A stretch of DNA of 64,000 nucleotides from Candidatus Thalassarchaeum betae (lineage in GTDB: Archaea > Thermoplasmatota > Poseidoniia > Poseidoniales > Thalassarchaeaceae), in the NCBI GenBank assembly GCA_003193925.1, contig PSPG01000007.1:1-64000 (forward strand). The letters run 5' to 3'. The notes beneath the pieces were generated by a model. The model made no database searches. It was given only the letters and a program-made list of their open reading frames with translations, and was not told where the DNA came from. This document shows, piece by piece, positions 40,773 to 50,245 of this stretch (the first letter of the stretch is position 1; the number at the start of each line of letters is the position of its first letter). A program made the translations under genes and the position numbers.

Positions 40773-41025
40773 GAACAGTTTGCCGATCCAGCCGCGCTCC
40801 ATCGATCTGCGGCGCATGCCGCTTGACGTCGACCCACCGGGCCAGCGGCCCATCGACTGAATCGATCACCATGGCGACGAACATCCAGAAGAAGGCCAGC
40901 CGGTAGTTCTCGACGAAGATCGCTTCCAACGACAGCAGCGCCCAGAGCGCACCGGACGCCGTGCCCAGGTGCACAGACATGGCGAGTGCTCGCCATTGCG
41001 GGCTGGTGCCGTTGTCTTGGCTCAC
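40768..41025 (-). pseudogene. pcs: truncated phosphatidylcholine synthase-like CDP-alcohol phosphatidyltransferase
   Basis: An 85-residue frame. MSVHLGTASGALWALLSLEA, then RLAFFWMFVAMVIDSVDGPL and ARWVDVKRHAPQIDGARLD, match the N-terminal third of bacterial phosphatidylcholine synthases (Pcs). The CDP-alcohol motif D-x2-D-G-x2-A-R-x8-G-x3-D is there, but the frame ends (RQTVP, stop) just before its last Asp; a working enzyme needs about 230-270 residues and 6-8 helices. The lost part is replaced by the convergent GT2 gene. GTG 41025 or ATG 40980 as start. It is downstream of the beta-helix gene. A decayed gene is most likely; a re-used short membrane protein is possible. Confidence 0.7.
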
Positions 41026-41061
41026 GGGCTTCTGCTGCTGCTCCGACCCCTTGAATCCTCG

Positions 41062-44000
41062 TCAATCGTCGAACTCCTCGTCTAACTCGCGCGGGTCGAA
41101 ACCGGACCACGACTCGATCATCTCGAGGTCCTTCGATATCTGCCTCCTGCGGGTCCCCGCATAGGCGATTCCCACCATGATGATGATTGTGAGTGCCACA
41201 ATCAGGAAAGGCAGGCCACTGCCCAGCAGCCAGTCGAACAGGCCGGTGTCCTCAGGCGACTCTATCGGGATGATCTCGATCAGACCGGGGCTGACCATGT
41301 CGCCGTCCAGCGCCCACACCTCGATCCTCGCGCTGCTCCCGGTGAGCGTCCAGACCGACCTGTACGTCCAGATGCCGTCACCGGCGAACAGGTCTCCCTC
41401 CATGCCGTCGTCGCGGAACTCCAGCGCTTGCGACACGCCGCCGGCGCGCAATTCACCTTGGACCATGTCGGTCGTGCCGTCGGGGTCGAGGAGCCTGACG
41501 GTGAGGAAGACAGAGGTCGGCTCCTCGAGATCGATGCTGGATGGGGAGACCGAGAACTCGTACAGTTGCGGCGAGCTGGAGCCGATGGTGAGGTTGATCG
41601 AGACTGACGAAGCGGCCCCACGGGAGTCCTTGACCAGGAGGTCGATCTGGACGGGGCCCGGCGGGAAGCTGGCGGAGTGGACCATCTTGTCACTCAGGAG
41701 AGTGCCGTCGCGCAGGCTCCACTGGTAGAGCACGATGTCGTCGTCGTAGTCGTACGAGCCCGAGGCGTTGAGCACCACTGGCTCGCCCGGTGGGATGTAC
41801 TGCCCCTCAGACAGTCCGGTGATGACCGCCACTGGGCCTGTCTCGAGCACTGTGAGGGTCTGCGAGTGGGTCCGCTGCATCCCGTTGGAGTCGATGAGCT
41901 CGAAGCGCAGCGTGTGGACCCCGGCGGGCAGGTAGTCGTTGTACCAGTACTCGGTCGTCTTGTCCTCGAGTATCGGCTCAGCGAGCAGGTCGGAGTACAC
42001 GCTGACGGTGAAGTCGTCGCCGTCCGGGTCGAACGAACGCCGGAAGTCGAACAGGACGGGGAGGTTGGAATAGACCTCGATGTCGGGTATCGGGGAATCC
42101 AATATCAGCACCGGAGCCGACTCGTCGACCCTGACCATGATCTCGGCGACGTCCGAAGCGCCCGAGCCGTCCTCGACGGTGAGGGTGACTTGGTGCACGC
42201 CCTCGGGCAGCCTCGTCTCGAGCACCCAGCCGCTTCCCATCGGCTCGCTCAGAATATCACTCTCCCAGAGCACGCTGACGAGGTCGGTGCTGGTGTCTGT
42301 CAGCGGGTTGCACACGAGCCCGCTGCCGTTGCTGGGCAGGTCGGAGCAGGCTGTGTCCCAATCGCCCGAGCCGGTCGCGTCGAAGACCAGCAACTCGCCG
42401 GAGTCGGTCAGTATGCCGTCTGTGGGGCTGGCGATCAGAGCCACCGGTGGAGAATTAGCAACACTCAACTCCACTGAGGCCGAATTCCACATCCCAGCGT
42501 GGTTCGGGCGGTTGTCGCTGGCGTACATCGTGATGATGTGGTCGCCCTTTGACAGCGTGCCTATCCACTCGACTGCCGAGTCTGGGGTGACTCCGGATGC
42601 CAGCAGGCCGTCGCGGTCGCTCCAGAACTCGAACTTCACCTCGTCACCCTCTGGGTCGAAGGTGTTGGTGCCATCGAGGTGCACGGTGGCTGAGGAGGCC
42701 TCACCGGTGCGGGAGACCTCCATGACGGCGAGCGGAATCTCGTTGTACAGCTCGACGTTGAACGTCCATGAGACAGGCACGTTGACCCCGTCAGAGGCGT
42801 AGACAGTGACAGAGAACTGGTTCGGAGCGCCCGGGAAGGTGCGGATGATGGTGTCTGGGCACTCCGGGTCCCCCGCTGGAGGTTGGCCGGAGCCCGACTC
42901 GTAGGAGGTCTCGACCCAGCAGTTCAGTTCGTCGCCTTCCGGGTCGTAGGTGCCTCCGAGGTGGATGGTGGCGTTTGCCGTGATACCGAGGTACAGCGTG
43001 CCCCAAGCCGAGATGGCAGGTGTCGTGCCCACCGAGAGCACGGGGGGCAGGTTCACCAGCTCAATCTCCCTGTTCTCCCAAACGCAATGGCCCTCCGTGT
43101 CGCACACCTCGAGCGTAATCTGGTGGGTCCCGTCGGAAAGACAGGTGGCCTGGCCGACGGCGTTGGCGAGCAGGTAGGAGCCGTTGCCCGAGCCTGTCGC
43201 AGTGCAGGCGGAGAGCAGCTCGCCGTCGATGCTACTGGTCCAGCTGTAGGTCAGCTCGTCATAGTCGAGGTCCCACGATTCATTCGCATCGAAAACCACC
43301 TCGCCACCGCTGGCGTAGACGCCCTCGTCCTCGGGCGAGTCCCACAGGATGAATGGCGGCTGGTTGGATAGCTCGAGCAGGCAGGTGACAGAGACGTCGG
43401 CATCCAGCGAGACCGCGGCGGAGTCGTTGTGGACCCCGTCGTAGTCGCACCCGGTGTGGACGGTGTTCACGTCCGACCATCCCTGCATAGGCGTCCAGCG
43501 CTCGCCGATGAAGGGGCCGAACGAGTCCTGTCCGGAGTAAGGCAGGGTGTCGTTGTAATCCGCTCCGTGCAAGTCGAAAGTCAGGTTGATGTCGGCGTAG
43601 GGGATGTGACGGAGGTGCTGGTTGATCGCATGCACCTCCACGAACCACATCACGTCGAGGATGTTGTCCTGACTTGCGTACGTCGGCGTGTCGAGCGGAG
43701 CGGAGGAGATCCAGCGCAAGTGGCTGTCGCCAAGCATCTCGAATCTGTCTGCGTAGCCGCTGGTGAACCAAGAGCCAGTGAAGTTGGTGAAACTCGACGA
43801 GATGCTGGCGGGAGCGCTGGGGTCGCAGCCCAAACCGACGTTATAGACGAGCAACTCGGTCTGGTCGACCATGTCGAAGCAGGAGTTCTCGTTGCCCCAG
43901 ATGACGCTGTTCTCGAGGTATGACGGCTCCTCGCCGTTGGCATCCCAGAGCATGCCCCCGTTGTCGCCGTTGAGGTCCAGTCCGCGGACCAGCCCGTCGA

Positions 44001-45708
44001 CCTCGACCAGCTCGACGGCGCGACCGGTCGAATTGAGATCGATCTTCATGTCATCGATGATGATGGTGCCGTCATGCGTCATCCCGGTGTTGTCGATGTC
44101 GAGCGCGGGCGCGTTGACCGAGTCCCTGATCTCGGTGGCGATCAGTTGCAGGTCAATGCTGTCGCGCACCACGATCCCGTGCTGGTCCTCGATCGATGTG
44201 CACTCGATGCAACTCGCGTTCTTGCCGCCGCTCATGACGTCGTTCGTCTCGTCGAAGTAGATGCCTGCACCCAATTCGGGCAAGGCAGCGCCGATGCCGT
44301 TGCGGTAGGTCGTCACATACGAGAGTTCGACGTTGCTTGAGTCACGCACCGAGACACCGTGCCCGCCGTTGTCCATGCTGAGTATGACTGAGAAATCAGG
44401 GTGGAACTCGCGCAGGTCGACCCCGGTGGCCCCGTTGTCGGCTATCACCCAGTTCGAGCCCTGCGCGCCGCCCTTCCAGAGGAGGACTCCGGGACCAGAG
44501 GAGTTCCGAACTTCGAGGTCATTGATCGTCGGTGCCCAGTTGGCGCTGCGCATGAACATGCCAGCCCTGTCGTTGAGTGGCGCTGTGGCGCTGGTCCTGC
44601 CGTTGCGCAGTAGAGTGACGTCGTTGAGGATTGTGGAAGGGCCGATCATGTAGGCCTTGAAGCCGACCACTGGATTGTCCTCGATCAGGGCCCCGTCGAT
44701 GTGGACGCCGCTGGTGTTGACCTCGAAGGCGGCATATCCAAGACCCGGGGTCTTGGCGCCCGGGCCGCCCGTCCCGCGTAGCTCTAGGTCGTCGAAGACG
44801 GCGTTGTAAGGTGCGTTGGTATACAGGCTGCGGTTGTACTGCTCGACCATGATGCCGCGGTACTGGCTGTCCTCGACGGTAGCTCTCACGAAGGTCGGGC
44901 GGGTGGTCCATCCCTGCGTGATGTGCCGGACGAAGATGCCGTTGTCGCAGCGGGTGATGTCGGAGTCGGAGATTAATGGGCGTGAGTCCTCGACCCATAT
45001 GCCAGCTGCGACGGCCAAGGTGGCGCCGCTGATGTTGGAAATCTGCAGATTCGAGATCAGGCCGCCGGAGTTGCCCCAGTAGTTGAGGCCGCGTGTGATC
45101 AGTCCGTCCATCGTCACGCCGTTGACTATCGGCGCGGAGTAAGCGCCCACTGATAGGCCGATTCCGTACCTCCATGTCGTCGAGAACGCGTGCACGTCCT
45201 GACCGCCGCCGTCTATCACGAGGTCGTTGATCCTCGGTGATGCGCTGCTGAACAGGTCGACTGCGACATTGTCTGCGTTTATCACCGTCAGATCGTTGAG
45301 GATGGGGTCGCTACCGTAGACGGTCACACCGTACTCGGCGTCGGTGATTGTGAGGTTCTCCAACTTGGAGCCGAGGCCGTCACTGGTCGAGTTGAACACA
45401 ATGCCGTCGTGGTTTCCCATGATCGATTCCAGCAGTACCGGCGATGTCGTCGTTCCCTGAATGGTGAGTCTGCCATCGACGGTGATGGTCTCGTCATCGC
45501 CGAGTTGGATGGTGGTGCCCGATTGCACGACGAGCACGTCGCCGCTCTCGACGGTGTAGCCGTCCTGCAGGACGACGGTGTCTGACCAAATGGTGGTCGT
45601 GCGCGCCCCGGCTCCAGCCGCAGCGGGGACGAGCGGTGCGGCGGAAACCAGCAGCAGCAGGACCAGTGCGACAGCAAGCCTGTGGGCTGCTGAAACGGGA
45701 GCGTGCAT
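41062..45708 (-). CDS. giant membrane-anchored surface protein with beta-helix and Ig/PKD-like domains
   Basis: About 1548 residues. A signal peptide (HRLAVALVLLLLVSAAPLVP) is followed by a pectate-lyase-like right-handed beta-helix region (about 40-640): repeats such as GRLTIQGT, LENLTITDAEYGVTV, ILNDLTVINADNV. Then come several Ig/PKD-like modules (DANESWDLDYDELTYSWTS, DGTNTFDPEGDEVKFEFWSD, NASGSYDYDDDIVLYQWSL). A C-terminal membrane helix (LPFLIVALTIIIMVGIAYAG) and a 33-residue acidic cytoplasmic tail end it. Beta-helix proteins bind or cleave polysaccharides or serve as adhesins; no catalytic signature is obvious. ATG 45708 chosen at the signal peptide. Confidence 0.88.
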   Translation of the reverse strand: MHAPVSAAHRLAVALVLLLLVSAAPLVPAAAGAGARTTTIWSDTVVLQDGYTVESGDVLVVQSGTTIQLGDDETITVDGRLTIQGTTTSPVLLESIMGNHDGIVFNSTSDGLGSKLENLTITDAEYGVTVYGSDPILNDLTVINADNVAVDLFSSASPRINDLVIDGGGQDVHAFSTTWRYGIGLSVGAYSAPIVNGVTMDGLITRGLNYWGNSGGLISNLQISNISGATLAVAAGIWVEDSRPLISDSDITRCDNGIFVRHITQGWTTRPTFVRATVEDSQYRGIMVEQYNRSLYTNAPYNAVFDDLELRGTGGPGAKTPGLGYAAFEVNTSGVHIDGALIEDNPVVGFKAYMIGPSTILNDVTLLRNGRTSATAPLNDRAGMFMRSANWAPTINDLEVRNSSGPGVLLWKGGAQGSNWVIADNGATGVDLREFHPDFSVILSMDNGGHGVSVRDSSNVELSYVTTYRNGIGAALPELGAGIYFDETNDVMSGGKNASCIECTSIEDQHGIVVRDSIDLQLIATEIRDSVNAPALDIDNTGMTHDGTIIIDDMKIDLNSTGRAVELVEVDGLVRGLDLNGDNGGMLWDANGEEPSYLENSVIWGNENSCFDMVDQTELLVYNVGLGCDPSAPASISSSFTNFTGSWFTSGYADRFEMLGDSHLRWISSAPLDTPTYASQDNILDVMWFVEVHAINQHLRHIPYADINLTFDLHGADYNDTLPYSGQDSFGPFIGERWTPMQGWSDVNTVHTGCDYDGVHNDSAAVSLDADVSVTCLLELSNQPPFILWDSPEDEGVYASGGEVVFDANESWDLDYDELTYSWTSSIDGELLSACTATGSGNGSYLLANAVGQATCLSDGTHQITLEVCDTEGHCVWENREIELVNLPPVLSVGTTPAISAWGTLYLGITANATIHLGGTYDPEGDELNCWVETSYESGSGQPPAGDPECPDTIIRTFPGAPNQFSVTVYASDGVNVPVSWTFNVELYNEIPLAVMEVSRTGEASSATVHLDGTNTFDPEGDEVKFEFWSDRDGLLASGVTPDSAVEWIGTLSKGDHIITMYASDNRPNHAGMWNSASVELSVANSPPVALIASPTDGILTDSGELLVFDATGSGDWDTACSDLPSNGSGLVCNPLTDTSTDLVSVLWESDILSEPMGSGWVLETRLPEGVHQVTLTVEDGSGASDVAEIMVRVDESAPVLILDSPIPDIEVYSNLPVLFDFRRSFDPDGDDFTVSVYSDLLAEPILEDKTTEYWYNDYLPAGVHTLRFELIDSNGMQRTHSQTLTVLETGPVAVITGLSEGQYIPPGEPVVLNASGSYDYDDDIVLYQWSLRDGTLLSDKMVHSASFPPGPVQIDLLVKDSRGAASSVSINLTIGSSSPQLYEFSVSPSSIDLEEPTSVFLTVRLLDPDGTTDMVQGELRAGGVSQALEFRDDGMEGDLFAGDGIWTYRSVWTLTGSSARIEVWALDGDMVSPGLIEIIPIESPEDTGLFDWLLGSGLPFLIVALTIIIMVGIAYAGTRRRQISKDLEMIESWSGFDPRELDEEFDD

Positions 45709-45826
45709 GGCTTCTCCGCTCTCCCTCTGCCTGTTATCCCTTGCGTACACATGGGCGCGCGCAAACCTACCAACAGCAGAGGTCATAAACGACAACCAAG
45801 CGCGAGGCTCGTCAAGAGGCCTGAGA

Positions 45827-46060
45827 ATGAGTACCGCCTTCGTTCTAATCGAGGTCGAACCGGGCTGCGAGCGCGACGTCTACCTTTCTCTCCTGGACAT
45901 AGACAGCGTCAGCGAGACGCACGTCGCATACGGCGAGTACGACCTCGTAGCGCGCATCGACTTCGATGACGAGAGGGAGATGGCTCGAACGCTCATAGGG
46001 AGCATGCGCTCCATCTCCGGGGTCATCAAGACAGAGACCTTGATTGCTGTGGAGGTGTGA
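45827..46060 (+). CDS. stand-alone Lrp/AsnC ligand-binding (RAM) domain protein 1
   Basis: A 77-residue protein: MSTAFVLIEVEPGCERDVYL, SETHVAYGEYDLVARIDFDD, SGVIKTETLIAVEV. This is the whole alpha-beta RAM (ACT-like) domain of Lrp/AsnC regulators without the helix-turn-helix. Such proteins oligomerise, bind amino acids, and can modulate full-length Lrp partners. It is followed after 2 bases by a same-length paralogue, so the two may form a hetero-oligomer. ATG 45827; the divergent surface-protein gene starts 118 bases away. Confidence 0.85.
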   Translation: MSTAFVLIEVEPGCERDVYLSLLDIDSVSETHVAYGEYDLVARIDFDDEREMARTLIGSMRSISGVIKTETLIAVEV

Positions 46061-46062
46061 TG

Positions 46063-46296
46063 ATGCCTGTCGGATTCGTGCTCATCACCACTGAGACCGG
46101 GGCTGAGGTCCGCGTTCACGAGGCGGTCAGCAAGATCACCGGAGTCGTCGGGCAGTGGATGATCTTCGGCTCGCACGACTTGTTCGTCAAGGTCGAGGCA
46201 GAGGACGAGGGCGAGTTGACCAAGTGCATCGTACAGGGAGTGCGTGGCGTCCCCGGAATCATCGAGACTCGTACCCTTATCGGCGCTGAGATCTAA
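46063..46296 (+). CDS. stand-alone Lrp/AsnC ligand-binding (RAM) domain protein 2
   Basis: A 77-residue paralogue of the preceding gene (MPVGFVLITTETGAEVRVHE, QWMIFGSHDLFVKVEAEDEG, PGIIETRTLIGAEI). The start is ATG 46063 with GGAGGTG (46051-46057) ending 5 bases before it and covering the end of the first gene, so the pair is translated from one mRNA. Its TAA stop overlaps the TAG stop of the opposing STAND gene (shared bases 46294-46295). Confidence 0.85.
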   Translation: MPVGFVLITTETGAEVRVHEAVSKITGVVGQWMIFGSHDLFVKVEAEDEGELTKCIVQGVRGVPGIIETRTLIGAEI

Positions 46297-48488
46297 ATCA
46301 AGCGCGTCATCCTCTGCAGCAGCTCGGAGGCAGCCGAGTTGCATTCCGCAGTCCTGAAGCGGCTTATCGCCTCGCGCCAGTGAGAGAGTCTGCGCTCGGG
46401 CTCCAGCACCCCTCTCCAGTACCAGCGCTGGGCGCACAGCCGCCGTTGCATCGCCTGGTCCTCTCGCAGAGGCTCGGTGGCAATCGAAGCGTGAGCCTCG
46501 ACCAGCCATTCGGGAGGGCTTCCGGCGGACTCGAGCGTGGCGTGGATGATTCGTATCCTCTCAGGCAGTTCGTCGCAGGAATCAATGTGAAATCTAGCCG
46601 AGGCTACCGCCTCGTCGGACGCCCTGCCGTCGATGCGCGCTGCCAGTCGGGCGCGTAGGTCCAGCACCTCCACGTTGGGGTGGTTCGGGCCCAATGCGGA
46701 TTCAAGGGCACTGCGCGCCCTCGCGGCAGTCGGCACATCGCCGGTGTCGAGGGCGAGTCCGTGTCGGAGCAGCTCGAGAGCGAGACTGGCAGCGCTGCGA
46801 TCGCCCTCGGGCAGGGTGGAGAGGTCGACTGCTTCGATGGCCCGAGCCAGTTCGTCTGCGAGGCTGGCTCTGATCGGCCCAGGCAGCCGGTCGTCATAGC
46901 GCCGCACAAGGGACGAGATGGTCCGTCTGGCGCGCTCGGCGGGCGGCAGTTCGGCGAGTGCTCTGGCCTCCATCTCGCCAGCGGCTCTTGAATCCCCGCG
47001 CAGGCGTGCGAGCCGCGCGGAGCGCAGCTTCCTACTCGCTCCGACCGTTAGATTCTCGATGTGCGACTCGGCGATCGCTGCCTCGCCGCGCTCTAAAGCC
47101 AAGTCGGCAGCAGCCTCGCGCAGCGATTCCTCGTCGCTGAGCCCGACCGCCTGCTCAATCAGTACCGCTGCGGCCGCGCTGTCCTGCTCGGCGATGCTCG
47201 GCAGGTGCTCCGCCAGCCACTCGGGGTCGGGCTCGCCCGAGTTCAGGAGGTGGTGGCCCTCCATCCTGCGCGCCCTCGCGCCTTCTCGGACAGCCCACTT
47301 GCGCGCCGCTTCGGAGTGAAGAGTCGATGCCTCCTCCTCGGACCACGAGCCACGCCTGACGTTCCGGATCAGGTGATGCGGCTCTACCATGACCCCGCTC
47401 CATCTGAGAATGGCTGAGTCTTCCAGCTCGTCGGTTCCATCTCCGTCGAAGAGTTCGCCCGTCTCGAGGGCGACTGGTGCGAGGCACAGTTCGTCCAAGG
47501 TGCCGACGCCGCGCTCGCTGAGACGTCGGATGACCGTTGCCTCAACGTACTCCTGAACGGCCTTGCCCTTCTCCGGGATGTCCTCCTCGGGCGACCACAG
47601 GTGAAGAGCCAACGGGTGACCTCCGAGCGCCTCGGCCACCTCCCTCGCCGTACCTCGATCGGTGTCCTCCGGGAGCAGCGATGTCGCGTGCTCCGGTGAG
47701 AGGCCCTCCAGCCTGACCTCCTCGAAGCCGTCGGGGATTCCGAATGGGCTGGGCGCCCTGACGACTGCCAGAACCGAGCCGTCACCCGAGCAAGTCTCGC
47801 CTAGAAGTTTCGCCACGCCTCTGGCGTGGCGTGAATGCAGCTCCTGGGCCTCATCCACCACCAACAGCGTCCGGGCGGCGTCTGCCGCGGCGGCGATGGC
47901 GGAAGCCGAGGACGGCGAGCCACCCCCGAGCCACATCTCACCGATTGCGGCAGCGTCGGTGTCAGCGTTGCACGACGCCCATCGCACGGTCCAGCCCTTG
48001 GCGAAGGCTTCCTCGGCCGCGGCGCGAGCGAGGCACGACTTGCCGATTCCCGGGAGGCCGCTGAGGATGATGCTGGAGCCCCCGAGCAGAGAGGAGGAGA
48101 GCGCGCGGGTGTCATCATCCCTGCCGTGGAGAGCGATCGCATCGGGGAGGGGCCCGAAGCGGCGCCCGCGACGCGCTGTGGGAGGGGCCTCGTATCCCGA
48201 GAGGGCCTCGCGACCGGATCCTGTGATGTGAACGACGGTGCGGCGGCGCGAGCCGCCGCCGATGACGTGCGTGCTACGTGTAGTCACGTGTCCCTCGGCC
48301 TCGAGAGCGGACAGCGGCGTGTGGAGGGCCGAGCGAACCACTCCAAGGGACTCGGCTAGGCCCGGCAGGGAGAGCGCCCGGGGGACGTCCCACGCGCCCT
48401 CCAACTCGGTCCCGAACTCGGCCAGGCGGGCTAGGATGCGCAGTTGCGCCTCGGAGAGCATGGCGCGCGAGCGAAGGCACGGGTTCAT
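46293..48488 (-). CDS. STAND-type NTPase with N-terminal winged helix
   Basis: A 731-residue protein. Residues 10-95 are a winged-helix domain (AQLRILARLAEFGTELEG, ALEAEGHVTTRSTHV). The NTPase has Walker A GLPGIGKS (144-151), Walker B TLLVVDEAQE (207-216), and the GxP motif ALGGHPLALHLW of STAND ATPases. The last 330 residues are Ala/Arg/Leu-rich helices of TPR-like look. The architecture is that of ATP-gated signalling switches: ligand binding to the helical repeats opens the NTPase and changes DNA binding or oligomerisation. ATG 48488 has AGGTGA 6 bases upstream; ATG 48461 is an alternative. Divergent from uvrC by 29 bases. Confidence 0.82.
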   Translation of the reverse strand: MNPCLRSRAMLSEAQLRILARLAEFGTELEGAWDVPRALSLPGLAESLGVVRSALHTPLSALEAEGHVTTRSTHVIGGGSRRRTVVHITGSGREALSGYEAPPTARRGRRFGPLPDAIALHGRDDDTRALSSSLLGGSSIILSGLPGIGKSCLARAAAEEAFAKGWTVRWASCNADTDAAAIGEMWLGGGSPSSASAIAAAADAARTLLVVDEAQELHSRHARGVAKLLGETCSGDGSVLAVVRAPSPFGIPDGFEEVRLEGLSPEHATSLLPEDTDRGTAREVAEALGGHPLALHLWSPEEDIPEKGKAVQEYVEATVIRRLSERGVGTLDELCLAPVALETGELFDGDGTDELEDSAILRWSGVMVEPHHLIRNVRRGSWSEEEASTLHSEAARKWAVREGARARRMEGHHLLNSGEPDPEWLAEHLPSIAEQDSAAAAVLIEQAVGLSDEESLREAAADLALERGEAAIAESHIENLTVGASRKLRSARLARLRGDSRAAGEMEARALAELPPAERARRTISSLVRRYDDRLPGPIRASLADELARAIEAVDLSTLPEGDRSAASLALELLRHGLALDTGDVPTAARARSALESALGPNHPNVEVLDLRARLAARIDGRASDEAVASARFHIDSCDELPERIRIIHATLESAGSPPEWLVEAHASIATEPLREDQAMQRRLCAQRWYWRGVLEPERRLSHWREAISRFRTAECNSAASELLQRMTRLI

Positions 48489-48517
48489 GGGCGTTCACCT
48501 GCAGCGCATCAACCGAC

Positions 48518-50245
48518 ATGGCCGTTGACCCGACGAATCTGGACTTACCCAGCAAGCCCGGAGTCTACCTTTTTCGAAGGGCGGACGACCGAGTTACTTA
48601 CGTCGGGAAGGCCACTGACCTGCGTTCGCGCGTGAGGTCCTACTTCGCGCCCAACCCCGACCGCGAGATGGTCCCTCGGCTGGTAGGTGACTCGGACCGC
48701 ATCGACTTCATCGTGACCAAGAACCCGAGCGAGGCCCTGATTCTCGAGCGGCAGCTGATCCGCGAGCACAAGCCGCGCTACAACTCGATGCTCAAGGACG
48801 ACAAGTCATACCCTTTCATCGCCCTGACCTCGCACGAGCACCCTCGCATCATCTACACCCGGCATCCACCCGAGGACGCACTTCGCTGGGGACCGTTCGC
48901 GGACGCCGGCGCGGCCAAGCGAGTCATCCAGCTGCTAAGACGCCAGTTCGGCATCCGCGACTGTCCTGAGCTGCTGCCTCAGGGATGCCTCGCGATGCAC
49001 ATAGGGCTATGCCACGCGCCGTGCATCGACCCCTCCGGCTACGACACCCAGGTGAAGGCTGCCGTGAGTGTGCTGGACGGGAATGCCGGAGTTCTCGTCG
49101 AGGCCCTGCAGGGAGAAATGGACCAGGCCTCGGATGGCCTCGACTACGAGGACGCTGCCAAGACGAGAGACCTGATAGGCGCGGTCCAGAGGACCGTCTC
49201 GCAGCAGGTCGTCCACAGCCGGTTCTACCAAGACTGCGATGCTATCGGCTTCGCCTCCCGCGGCGACACCGGCGTCGTGGTAGTATTGAATGCCAAAGAC
49301 GGGGTCGTACAAGGCCAGTTGGAGTACCCGCTAATCCACCGTGGCGACATCGCCGAATCGGTGGCTTGCGTACTGGCCGAGCACTACGCGGGCACCCGCC
49401 CACCGCACATCGTGCTGGTCCCGGCCCCCATCGGCGAGTCGATGGGTGACTGGCTCGCAGAGCGGCGCGGCGGCGCGGTCGAGGTCAGAGTGCCGCAGCG
49501 CGGCGAGTTGGCGCGGCTGCGCAGGATGGCTGACCAGAACGCCGACATCCAGGTCGTGCGCCACCAGAAAGGGCGCTCCGGCAGCCTCGAGCAGGCTGCC
49601 GCTGACGACGGAGCCGGGATGCTCGGATTGGACTCCCTCGACCACATCGTCTGCTTTGACATGGCTCAGTTGCAGGGCGAAGAGCGGGTCGGCGCCTCGG
49701 TGGTGCTGCGCAAGGGCCGCCCTGCCAAGAAGGAGTACAGGACCTATCGAGTCAAGACCGACGCACCCGACGACCTGCGAATGATGGTCGAAGTCGTCGA
49801 GCGCTGGCTCAAGCGCCAGGACGGCTGGCCAGACATGCTGCTGCTCGACGGCGGCCAGACCCACCTCTCGGCCATCCAGAGGATGCTCGACGGCCACGGT
49901 CTGACAGGACGCTTCCCTGTGGCCGCCCTGGCCAAGCGCGAGGAGACCCTTCACATGGAAGAGCGCGAGCCTCTCGTCCTAGGCAGGCACGGCAGGGTAC
50001 TCGTGCACGCTCGCGACGAAGCACATCGCTTCGTCAACCGCTACCACAGGAAGCGGCGCGGCAAGGGCGCCATGGACGACCCGCTAGAGGAGATCGAGGG
50101 CTTGGGCGCGAAGAAGATCCAAGCGCTGCTGCGCCACTTCGGGGGCAGGAGGGGGATCGATCACGCGAGCGTGAGGGAGTTGCGCGAGGTCCCGGGCATA
50201 GGCAAGGCGATGGCGGAGCGGATCCACGGTCATCACAACGGCTAG
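48518..50245 (+). CDS. uvrC: excinuclease ABC subunit C (UvrC)
   Basis: A 575-residue nuclease of bacterial-type nucleotide excision repair, which cuts both sides of a UvrB-bound lesion. N-terminal GIY-YIG domain (PSKPGVYLFR, VTYVGKATDLRSRVRSYF), a Cys cluster region (CPELLPQGCLAMHIGLCHAPC), the UVR motif (DYEDAAKTRDLIGAVQR), the RNase H-like domain (CFDMAQLQGEERVGASVVL, LLLDGGQTHLS) and a C-terminal tandem helix-hairpin-helix (LREVPGIGKAMAERIH) are all present. UvrA and UvrB are not in the window. Its TAG stop overlaps the opposing stop (CTAG). Confidence 0.97.
   Translation: MAVDPTNLDLPSKPGVYLFRRADDRVTYVGKATDLRSRVRSYFAPNPDREMVPRLVGDSDRIDFIVTKNPSEALILERQLIREHKPRYNSMLKDDKSYPFIALTSHEHPRIIYTRHPPEDALRWGPFADAGAAKRVIQLLRRQFGIRDCPELLPQGCLAMHIGLCHAPCIDPSGYDTQVKAAVSVLDGNAGVLVEALQGEMDQASDGLDYEDAAKTRDLIGAVQRTVSQQVVHSRFYQDCDAIGFASRGDTGVVVVLNAKDGVVQGQLEYPLIHRGDIAESVACVLAEHYAGTRPPHIVLVPAPIGESMGDWLAERRGGAVEVRVPQRGELARLRRMADQNADIQVVRHQKGRSGSLEQAAADDGAGMLGLDSLDHIVCFDMAQLQGEERVGASVVLRKGRPAKKEYRTYRVKTDAPDDLRMMVEVVERWLKRQDGWPDMLLLDGGQTHLSAIQRMLDGHGLTGRFPVAALAKREETLHMEEREPLVLGRHGRVLVHARDEAHRFVNRYHRKRRGKGAMDDPLEEIEGLGAKKIQALLRHFGGRRGIDHASVRELREVPGIGKAMAERIHGHHNG

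Noticed and set aside
46293-48488. STAND NTPase as part of an antiviral defence island
   Set aside because: Neighbours are uvrC, RAM-domain proteins and surface proteins; no nuclease, TIR, protease or other effector is fused or adjacent, so only a sensor role is stated.
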